Of a stretch of 5,336 bases of DNA, positions 1 through 5,336 are shown in pieces. The stretch spans positions 1 through 5,336 of the forward strand of contig JAQVPY010000146.1 in the NCBI GenBank assembly GCA_028701815.1. The letters run 5' to 3'. The DNA comes from Bacteroidales bacterium. Lineage in GTDB: Bacteria > Bacteroidota > Bacteroidia > Bacteroidales > BM520. The notes beneath the pieces are model-generated. The model was not told the origin of the DNA. It was given only the letters and a program-made list of their open reading frames with translations, and searched no databases. The position numbers and the translations under genes are program-made. The stretch's first letter is position 1; every line of letters begins with the position of its first letter.

Positions 1-11
1 AAAAAAAATAT

Positions 12-19
12 TACTTTTG
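12..19 (+). promoter_or_regulatory. Bacteroidota-type -7 promoter element upstream of efp
   Basis: The octamer TACTTTTG matches the TAnnTTTG -7 consensus used by the primary sigma factor of Bacteroidota. Transcription would start a few bases after it, at roughly position 24-28, giving a leader of about 30 bases before efp. The partner -33 element (TTTG) would fall left of the window, so only half of the promoter can be seen. The site is well placed to drive the efp, lpxD-like and plsC-like genes together. Confidence 0.6.
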
Positions 20-57
20 CGCTCGATAATAATACAACAACGTAAATGTAATAGTCT

Positions 58-621
58 ATGGCTACAACAGCAGATTTTAGAAATGGATTGTGTATGTATT
101 TCAATGGAGATTTATATACAATAGTTGAATTTCAACATGTTAAACCCGGAAAAGGTCCGGCCTTCGTTAGAACGAAATTAAAAAATTTAAAGACAGGGAG
201 AGTAATTCCCAACACTTTCACTGCAGGTGTAAAAATTGATGTGGCACGCGTTGAGAGACGCCAATATCAATATTCTTATAAAGATGATTTGGGTTATCAC
301 TTTATGAATCAGGAGACATGGGAAGATGTCCAGATAGCCGAGGCTATGATAAACAGTCCCCAGTTTTTACTAGAAGGTCAAGTGGTTGAAATAGTTTTTG
401 ATGCAGATACTGAGACTCCGTTAACATGCGAACTTCCTCCTTTTGTAGAATTGACGATTACATATACCGAGCCGGGTGAAAAAGGGAATACAGCTACTAA
501 TGCGATGAAGGATGCTACTGTGGAGACAGGTGCAACTGTTAGAGTCCCCCTGTTCGTTAACGCGGGAGAGAGGATTAAAGTTGATACTCGAACAGGAGAG
601 TATTCCGAAAGGGTAAAGTAG
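58..621 (+). CDS. efp: Elongation factor P
   Basis: EF-P binds between the ribosomal P and E sites and relieves stalling at consecutive prolines. At 187 residues it has the usual length. It shows the three-domain layout: a KOW-like N-terminal domain (about 1-63), a central OB domain (about 67-127) and a C-terminal OB domain (about 130-185). The loop HVKPGKGPAF carries Lys32 at its tip, equivalent to the modified Lys34 of E. coli EF-P. No modification enzyme lies in the window. The family signature K-x-A-x4-G-x2-[LIV]-x-V-P is present at 151-164 and ends at Gly170. The start is well fixed: TAA and TAG lie in frame at 49-54, directly upstream of the ATG. There is no Shine-Dalgarno sequence. It heads a three-gene unit, with the next gene beginning 4 bases after its stop. 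Confidence 0.97.
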   Translation: MATTADFRNGLCMYFNGDLYTIVEFQHVKPGKGPAFVRTKLKNLKTGRVIPNTFTAGVKIDVARVERRQYQYSYKDDLGYHFMNQETWEDVQIAEAMINSPQFLLEGQVVEIVFDADTETPLTCELPPFVELTITYTEPGEKGNTATNAMKDATVETGATVRVPLFVNAGERIKVDTRTGEYSERVK

Positions 622-625
622 CAAC

Positions 626-1567
626 ATGAAATTTCCGGTTAGAGTCTCTCTTGAAAAAATATTAGAACTGACCGGTGCTGAACCTTATGGTAATATCGCT
701 GTCGAAATATGCGGTATTAACGAGATTCACACGGTCGAACATGGCGACATTTGTTTTGTCGATCACCCGAAATACTACGACAAAACGTTAAAATCGAATG
801 CCGATATCATTCTCATCAATACCAAAGACGTTGATATTCCGGAGGGCAAATTATTGCTACTGACGGAAGATCCGTTCGCGGCATATATGAATATTGTAAA
901 ATATTTCAGGCCTTTTATGCCTTGTTCTTCGCAGGTGTCGGAAACAGCTAAAATTGGTGAGGGTACTGTTATTCAGCCTAATTGTTTTATAGGTAATGAT
1001 GTGGTTATAGGAAAAAATTGCATCATTCATTCCAATGTATCAGTCTATGACGGAGTAACGATAGGAGACAATGTCATAATACATTCCGGCTCCGTTATCG
1101 GTGCCGACGCCTATTATTTTCAGAAAAAAGACGGCAGATATAGAAAATTTGAGTCCTGTGGCAGCGTCGTCATTGAAAATGACGTAGAGATAGGTGCTCT
1201 GTGTACTGTGGACAGGGGTGTCAGCAATGACACTATAGTTGGAGAAGACACAAAACTTGACAATCATGTTCAGATAGGACACGATTCCATTGTTGGTAAA
1301 CACTGTTTAATCGGCTGTCATACTGCCATTGCGGGAGTTACCGTAGTAGAAGACGATGTTTTGATTTGGGCCAAGGTTGCCGTAAACAAGGATATCGTTA
1401 TTGGCAAGGGCAGCGTAATATTAGCCACCTCCGCCGTCGACAAGTCGGTAGAGCCAGGCAAAGTTGTTTTTGGAATACCGGCGGAAGATGCATCGAAAAA
1501 GTGGCGTGAATTGGCGGCGTTAAGAAATCTGCCGGATACATTAAAAAAACTCAATAATTTGCCGTGA
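626..1567 (+). CDS. lpxD: LpxD-like UDP-3-O-acylglucosamine N-acyltransferase (probable LpxD paralogue)
   Basis: LpxD moves a 3-hydroxyacyl chain from acyl carrier protein to the 2-amino group of UDP-3-O-acyl-glucosamine, the third step of lipid A synthesis in the cytoplasm. Visible parts are an N-terminal uridine-binding-type domain (about 1-100, with FVDHPKYY near 44-51), a left-handed beta-helix of hexapeptide repeats (about 108-275), the GADA loop at 159-162 before a short insertion, VEIGALCTVDRG at 187-198, and QIGHD at 216-220. His219 matches the catalytic His of E. coli LpxD. A short helical tail follows FGIPAED. At 313 residues it is shorter than E. coli LpxD (about 341). The first part of the helix has nine hexads where I recall twelve in E. 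coli. It resembles the efp-linked LpxD-like proteins of Bacteroidota and may be a second paralogue rather than the lipid A enzyme itself. The ATG is the only start near the N-terminus, and no Shine-Dalgarno sequence is evident. Confidence 0.82.
   Translation: MKFPVRVSLEKILELTGAEPYGNIAVEICGINEIHTVEHGDICFVDHPKYYDKTLKSNADIILINTKDVDIPEGKLLLLTEDPFAAYMNIVKYFRPFMPCSSQVSETAKIGEGTVIQPNCFIGNDVVIGKNCIIHSNVSVYDGVTIGDNVIIHSGSVIGADAYYFQKKDGRYRKFESCGSVVIENDVEIGALCTVDRGVSNDTIVGEDTKLDNHVQIGHDSIVGKHCLIGCHTAIAGVTVVEDDVLIWAKVAVNKDIVIGKGSVILATSAVDKSVEPGKVVFGIPAEDASKKWRELAALRNLPDTLKKLNNLP
1564..1567 (+). other. GTGA stop/start overlap between the lpxD-like and plsC-like genes
   Basis: The TGA stop of the lpxD-like gene (1565-1567) overlaps the GTG start of the next gene (1564-1566) by four bases. 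This arrangement usually means translational coupling, in which ribosomes ending the first gene restart on the second. No Shine-Dalgarno sequence precedes the GTG. The first in-frame ATG is at 1669-1671, only three codons before the catalytic His, so it would remove about 35 residues of family-like sequence. The overlap therefore supports GTG as the true start. Confidence 0.7.
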
Positions 1568-2112
1568 GCAGGGTTTCACAAATAACTGCGAGTGCCCTTT
1601 TAAAGATTTTCTTTTGGAAGACTGAGGGCTTACACGGCTTCTATACTGAAGAAAAGGCTGTACTTGTGATGGCTCCGCATACAAGCATGATGGACTTTGT
1701 AATAGGAAAACTTGTAGTTATGAAATATCGTCGTAACTGCAAGTTTTTCATTAAGAAAGAGGCTTTTTCGTGGTTTTTGATAGGTCCATTGCTTAAGAAA
1801 TGGGGGGGTATCCCTATAAATCGCGTTTATAAGAATACGCATGTAGAAGATGCCGTGAAAGAGATGGACGGCAGTAAGCAGCTGTGGATAATAATAACGC
1901 CCGAGGGCACACGTCGCAAAGTGAGGAAATGGAAAAGCGGCTTTTACAGAATAGCCGTACAGGCGCATGTCCCCATATTAGTATCCTATATAGATTATAA
2001 AAAACGTATAGCAACAATAGTCGCCAAAGTTTATCCCTCCGGCGACTATGAATCCGATTTAAAAGAAATAATGTCTTACACCGACGGCGCGAGCGGTCTG
2101 CACGAGAAATAG
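1564..2112 (+). CDS. Small PlsC-family (1-acyl-glycerol-3-phosphate-type) acyltransferase
   Basis: The protein belongs to the PlsC/LPLAT acyltransferase superfamily, which transfers an acyl chain to a lysophospholipid or a similar acceptor at the inner membrane face. The blocks appear in order: block I APHTSMMD (37-44) with the catalytic HX4D pair His39 and Asp44, block II GGIPINR (81-87), block III PEGTR (113-117), and block IV around HVPI (135-138). RKWKSGFYRIA after block III is typical of the short Bacteroidota members, which run about 180-200 residues, so 182 is full length. No strong transmembrane helix is seen. The short hydrophobic segment ALLKIFFW (11-18) could act as a membrane anchor. 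The GTG start overlaps the preceding stop. The acceptor cannot be read from the sequence: phosphatidic acid synthesis or acylation of an amino-acid lipid are both possible. Confidence 0.88.
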   Translation: MSRVSQITASALLKIFFWKTEGLHGFYTEEKAVLVMAPHTSMMDFVIGKLVVMKYRRNCKFFIKKEAFSWFLIGPLLKKWGGIPINRVYKNTHVEDAVKEMDGSKQLWIIITPEGTRRKVRKWKSGFYRIAVQAHVPILVSYIDYKKRIATIVAKVYPSGDYESDLKEIMSYTDGASGLHEK

Positions 2113-2133
2113 AGTTATCCTCTACAGATTTCT
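2105..2133. terminator. Weak hairpin across the two convergent stop codons (possible terminator)
   Basis: AGAAATAGAG (2105-2114) can pair with CTCTA (2120-2124) and TTTCT (2129-2133) around a TTATC loop, with a four-base bulge CAGA (2125-2128). This makes a ten-pair, AU-rich interrupted stem containing the TAG of the plus-strand gene and the TAA of the minus-strand gene. No T-run follows on either strand, so it is a poor match to an intrinsic terminator. It is listed because it is the only candidate structure where the two operons meet. Confidence 0.2.
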
Positions 2134-3503
2134 TCTATCTCCGTAACGGTTTTCGGTATAGGTTTTCCCAATACTTTATGTCCCGTTTCGGTAACGAGTA
2201 CGTCATCTTCTATTCTGACACCACCGAAATCGAGATATTTTTCCACCTCGGAATAATTGATAAACTCTTTATGTTTACCTTCGTTTTTCCATTGTTCGAA
2301 GAGGGCGGGGATAAAATAACAGCCCGGTTCTACGGTAAACACATGTCCCGGCTGTAAAATCTTACCCATACGCAGAGAAGCGATTCCGAGAGTTTTGCTG
2401 CGAGCCACGATTTCATTATATCCTACATTATTTTCGCCGAGGCCTTCCATGTCGTGGACATCCATACCCATCTGATGACCGAGGCCGTGAGGCATAAACA
2501 GATATGCTGCGCCCTCCATAACGGCATCGTATGGATTGCCTTTAATAATATTGAGATCTTTAAGATGTTCCATAAGCACGGTAACGGCAGCAATATGGTT
2601 TTCCACATTAGCCTGCCCCGGTTTGATGTTTTCTATGCCTTTAAGGTTTGCGGCGAGGACAGCCTCATAAATGGCTTTTTGACGAGGGTTGAATTTGCCT
2701 CCCACCGGAGTTGTACGGGTAATATCGCTGGCATAATATAAATCCGTTTCTGCGCCGGCATCGAGAACCAGCATCCTGCCTTCTGAAAGCATATTATGGT
2801 GCGAATGATTATGAAGGATATGTCCGTTCACGGAGCAAATCACAGGAAAAGATATATAGCCGTTATTTTTCAGTGTTACGCCTTCAGCCATCCCGGCTAT
2901 TTCATATTCATAGACGCCGGATTTGGCCATCTTCATGGCCGTAGTATGCATTTCGTAAGCGGTGGCAACGGCTTTTTCTATCTCGATGATCTCGACATCT
3001 TCTTTTATTTCCCTGAGGGATATGACCGCTTTGATAAGTTCTTGAGATACATAGTTGTCGATAGCTTTATGGTTTATTCCCAGGAGGCGTTCCATTTCGA
3101 TATAATGTTCGCTTCTATAAGGATGTAGAAAATGGATTTTTCTTCCCCTGGCGGCGGCTTCCGACAGATAGCTCTGTAATTTGGAGTAGTCGCGGGTTAC
3201 CGTGACACCGACTTTTGCGGCATTATCCTTCAAGGTCGGCTGGTGTCCCATCCAAACGATGTCGTCAATAGTAAGTTCGGTGCCGAAAATGATATGCTCG
3301 TTATTGTCAATATCGATTACCCCGGCGAGATTTGGCAGATCTATGCCAAAGAAATACGAGAAATTGCTGTCTTGACGCCAATGATATGTGTTGTCAGGAT
3401 AATTATAAGATGCCTCAGTATTTCCGGGTATTAAAATAATTCCGGAAGAAACTTTCTTTTGCAGTTCGTTTCTTCTCCTTAAATAAATTTCTTTGTTAAA
3501 CAT
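2115..3503 (-). CDS. pepP: Xaa-Pro aminopeptidase, M24B metallopeptidase
   Basis: Aminopeptidase P removes an N-terminal residue followed by proline, using two metal ions (usually manganese), in the cytoplasm. The 462 residues form an N-terminal creatinase-like domain (about 1-155; YHWRQDSNFSYFFG near 40-53 is typical) and a C-terminal pita-bread catalytic domain (about 165-445). The five metal ligands can be placed as Asp248 (LDAG), Asp260 (SDITRT), His343 (HGLGHQMG), Glu392 (TVEPG) and Glu432 (VRIEDD). His231, His339 and His350 match accessory active-site histidines of E. coli PepP. The first two ligands are 12 residues apart, against 11 as I recall for E. coli. No signal peptide is present. 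The ATG is fixed by an in-frame TAA ten bases upstream (3513-3515). It lies 17 bases after the response regulator and is probably co-transcribed with it. It has an AT-only leader and no Shine-Dalgarno sequence. Confidence 0.94.
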   Translation of the reverse strand: MFNKEIYLRRRNELQKKVSSGIILIPGNTEASYNYPDNTYHWRQDSNFSYFFGIDLPNLAGVIDIDNNEHIIFGTELTIDDIVWMGHQPTLKDNAAKVGVTVTRDYSKLQSYLSEAAARGRKIHFLHPYRSEHYIEMERLLGINHKAIDNYVSQELIKAVISLREIKEDVEIIEIEKAVATAYEMHTTAMKMAKSGVYEYEIAGMAEGVTLKNNGYISFPVICSVNGHILHNHSHHNMLSEGRMLVLDAGAETDLYYASDITRTTPVGGKFNPRQKAIYEAVLAANLKGIENIKPGQANVENHIAAVTVLMEHLKDLNIIKGNPYDAVMEGAAYLFMPHGLGHQMGMDVHDMEGLGENNVGYNEIVARSKTLGIASLRMGKILQPGHVFTVEPGCYFIPALFEQWKNEGKHKEFINYSEVEKYLDFGGVRIEDDVLVTETGHKVLGKPIPKTVTEIEEICRG

Positions 3504-3520
3504 AATATAATATTAAAAAA

Positions 3521-4222
3521 TCACTTGCCTGTTGAATCAATTAATTTGAAACCGATTCCGTGAACGTTCATAAGCTGGATATTGGGGTCGTCTTTAAGGT
3601 ATTTACGGAGTTTGGCGACATATACGTCCATACTTCTTGCATTAAAATAGCTGTCGTCAAGCCAGATTTTTTTCAGGGCGAAGCTTCTGTCGAGGATGTC
3701 ATTTTTATTAATGCAGAGCAACTTCAGCAGGTCTGATTCGCGGGATGTAAGCTTCTGAACTTCTCCGTTTATTTCAAGTGTTTGTTTTGTGTAATCGAAT
3801 TTGTATTTTCCGATAGTAAAACTGTTGGTGCTCGCGGCACCGAAAGGATTGCATCTGCGGGAAATAGCTTCAATTCTCATGGTGAGCTCTTCCATGCTGA
3901 AGGGCTTGGTGAGATAATCGTCGCCGCCAATTTCATAGCCTGTTCGTTTGTCTTCTTCCTGTGATTTGGCCGTTAAAAAGAGTATAGGAATTTTACTGTT
4001 TAGAGCCCTGATTTCCTTAGCCAGGGTGAAGCCGTCTTTCACGGGCATCATAACATCAAGCACGCAAAAATCGAAAGGTTCGCTTTTGTACGCATTTATA
4101 GCTTCTTCTCCATTTACATACAACTTTGCAGGATAACCCTTGGCTTCGAGATACGACTGTAGGAGTTCACCCAGATTAGGGTCGTCTTCTGCCAATAAAA
4201 TTTTGAGAGGTTCGGTTTCCAT
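3521..4222 (-). CDS. rprY: OmpR/PhoB-family response regulator, RprY-like
   Basis: This is a DNA-binding response regulator. The receiver domain (about 6-122) has the acidic pocket Glu12, Asp13 and Asp14, phospho-acceptor Asp56 in CVLDVMMP, switch Thr84 in FLTAK, Tyr103, and Lys106 in TKPFS. A winged-helix domain (about 134-228) carries LTSRESDLLKLL and the recognition-helix region with YFNARSMDVYVAKLRKYLKDD, ending in VHGIGFKLI. At 233 residues it is a normal length. The sequence, especially IWLDD.YFNARSMDVY, closely resembles RprY of Bacteroides as I remember it. It follows its kinase by 12 bases in the same reading frame, so one TAA plus four codons separates the two proteins. That TAA also fixes the ATG start. 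There is no Shine-Dalgarno sequence. Target genes cannot be inferred from the window. Confidence 0.93.
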   Translation of the reverse strand: METEPLKILLAEDDPNLGELLQSYLEAKGYPAKLYVNGEEAINAYKSEPFDFCVLDVMMPVKDGFTLAKEIRALNSKIPILFLTAKSQEEDKRTGYEIGGDDYLTKPFSMEELTMRIEAISRRCNPFGAASTNSFTIGKYKFDYTKQTLEINGEVQKLTSRESDLLKLLCINKNDILDRSFALKKIWLDDSYFNARSMDVYVAKLRKYLKDDPNIQLMNVHGIGFKLIDSTGK

Positions 4223-4234
4223 AATGATAAGATT

Positions 4235-5336
4235 TTATTTATTAGTATTTTTAATCGGTAAATAAACAAAGAAAGTTGAGCCTTTTCCGGGCTCGCTTTC
4301 TACATTGACGGTGCCTTTGTGGGCGGTAACGATGGCCTTAACATAGCTGAGCCCCAGACCAAAGCCCTTAAAATCGTGTATGTTGCCTGTCGGCACCCTG
4401 TATAACTTGTCGAAAATTTTCTTCTGGTCGGCTTTTGCAATTCCAATGCCATTGTCTTTAACAGCAATCATAAAAGAGTTGCCGCCCTGTATTTTCGTAA
4501 TAACTTCAATCACGGGTTTTTTAGGAGAATATTTGTTGGCATTATCTATCAGATTTGTGATCAGATTCGTAATATGAAGTTTGTCGGCATATATTGTGGC
4601 ATTCGACGGTGTCAGCTTGGTCGTGATGATCCCGTCCTTAATCTCTATTTGCATCTTTACCTTGTTGACAACATCCATGACGACCTCGTTGACATCAAAA
4701 TATTCTTTCTTCAACTTCAATTTACCATTATCGATAGTGGCTGTGGTAAGGATTTTCTCTGCCATGGCTCCGAGACGCTTGTCTTCTTCACGAATGATCT
4801 TGATATATTGGTCTGAAAGGTTCGGATGCTTCTTTATCACAGGGTCGCTGAGCGCTTCACCCGCGAGAGCGATGGTGGAAATAGGTGTCTTGAATTCATG
4901 CGTCATGTTGTTTATAAAGTCGTTTTCTATCTCCGACAGTTTGCGCTGCTGATAAAGCATATTATATAATACTGCCACCAAAACGATGGTTATAAGCAGT
5001 AATATAATGTTGACAATAATCATGGGTAGGAAGTCGATGAAGACGCTCCGGGAGAAATTAGGCATATAGACTAAAAGATATGCCGGGTCTTTTTTGTTGT
5101 CGGAGGGGAACAACTTATATGATACTGCTCCGTCTTTAAAATCGACGATGTTCTCTATGCGGTGTTCATAAAACATGGTGTCCCTAAGGGGATGATATAC
5201 CGCATATTCGAAATTGGACGGGGTAAGCCCCTTCCGCCTGAGCGAGGTGTTCATGATGGAATCGAGAACTGTTGGGTCAATGCGATCCTCTATGAGACGT
5301 CTTTTATTCTTCAAGACCAACTGCTCGAAAAAATCT
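4235..5336 (-). CDS. rprX: Sensor histidine kinase, RprX-like (5' end beyond window)
   Basis: This is a membrane sensor kinase, the likely partner of the adjacent regulator. The frame stays open to the right edge: the codons before the TTG at 5318-5320 read DFFEQ with no stop, so that TTG is internal and the N-terminus is missing. Counting from the TTG, residues 1-93 would be the end of the periplasmic sensor region, 97-121 one strongly hydrophobic membrane helix, and 128-195 the dimerisation domain with phospho-acceptor His141 in NNMTHEFKTP. The ATPase domain (about 245-356) has an N box with Asn256 and Asn260, G1 box DNGIGIA (289-295), F box KIFDKLYRV (301-309) and G2 box GFGLGL (319-324). 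No HAMP domain is seen: the helix leads straight into the linker YQQRKLSEIENDF. All motifs for kinase activity are intact. The first membrane helix and the operon promoter should lie right of the window. Confidence 0.93.
   Translation of the reverse strand, partial: DFFEQLVLKNKRRLIEDRIDPTVLDSIMNTSLRRKGLTPSNFEYAVYHPLRDTMFYEHRIENIVDFKDGAVSYKLFPSDNKKDPAYLLVYMPNFSRSVFIDFLPMIIVNIILLLITIVLVAVLYNMLYQQRKLSEIENDFINNMTHEFKTPISTIALAGEALSDPVIKKHPNLSDQYIKIIREEDKRLGAMAEKILTTATIDNGKLKLKKEYFDVNEVVMDVVNKVKMQIEIKDGIITTKLTPSNATIYADKLHITNLITNLIDNANKYSPKKPVIEVITKIQGGNSFMIAVKDNGIGIAKADQKKIFDKLYRVPTGNIHDFKGFGLGLSYVKAIVTAHKGTVNVESEPGKGSTFFVYLPIKNTNK

Noticed and set aside
1..57. Possible riboswitch or attenuator in the efp leader.
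   Set aside because: The predicted leader is only about 30 bases and AT-rich, with no stem of useful length. Only the promoter element and the start-stop pair can be supported.
1543..1549. Run of seven A near the end of the lpxD-like gene, in the A_AAA_AAA arrangement that can cause a -1 frameshift; the PlsC-like gene lies in the -1 frame.
   Set aside because: After a -1 shift the reading meets TAA at 1555-1557, before the PlsC-like start, so no fusion protein could form. The simple GTGA overlap explains the gene order.
2796..3128. Open frame of 110 codons on the plus strand inside pepP.
   Set aside because: It lies wholly opposite a conserved M24B gene, shows no recognisable domain, and its composition is that of reverse-complemented coding sequence.
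4247..4273. Possible internal promoter for the response regulator: on the minus strand TTTG followed after about 19 bases by TACTAATA.
   Set aside because: The -7 half lacks the TTTG part of TAnnTTTG, and the site lies in the coding end of the kinase gene. An AT-rich stretch would give this by chance.
4581..4952. Open frame of 123 codons on the plus strand opposite the histidine kinase, with hydrophobic stretches.
   Set aside because: The hydrophobic pattern is what antisense reading of kinase codons produces. The minus-strand frame carries all kinase motifs, so this is a shadow.
5318..5320. TTG as a possible start codon of the histidine kinase.
   Set aside because: The frame continues upstream to the edge without a stop. 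A start here would leave a sensor with one membrane helix and only half a periplasmic region, so the gene is cut by the window.

Overview
The window looks like an ordinary chromosomal core region of a Bacteroidota bacterium, most likely of the order Bacteroidales. Four signs point there. The two-component pair closely resembles RprX/RprY of Bacteroides. A TAnnTTTG promoter element sits in front of the first gene. No start codon in the window has a clear Shine-Dalgarno sequence. The LpxD-like protein next to efp is of a type I recall from Bacteroidota. The DNA is moderately AT-rich and densely coding, with no gene-free stretch longer than about 60 bases.

Left half, plus strand: a short leader with a promoter element, then efp (elongation factor P), an lpxD-like left-handed beta-helix acyltransferase, and a small PlsC-type acyltransferase. 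Spacing is 4 bases between the first two genes, and the second and third overlap by 4 bases (GTGA), so the three look like one transcription unit. It joins a translation factor to two predicted lipid or envelope acyltransferases.

Right half, minus strand: a sensor histidine kinase (its 5' end lies beyond the right edge), its OmpR-type response regulator 12 bases downstream, and a pepP-type Xaa-Pro aminopeptidase 17 bases further on. These also look like one operon, read right to left, with its promoter outside the window. The kinase would phosphorylate Asp56 of the regulator. The peptidase is a housekeeping metallo-enzyme, and its link to the signalling pair is positional only.

The two units converge, and their stop codons are only 2 bases apart (around 2110-2117), leaving no intergenic space for an ordinary terminator. 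I found no mobile element, CRISPR array, RNA gene or defence-type system. The points most worth a second look are the LpxD-like protein, which by my count is one beta-helix coil shorter than E. coli LpxD, and its coupling to the PlsC-like gene. Smaller oddities are a start-stop codon pair before efp and the shared reading frame of kinase and regulator. I do not see a previously undescribed system here.
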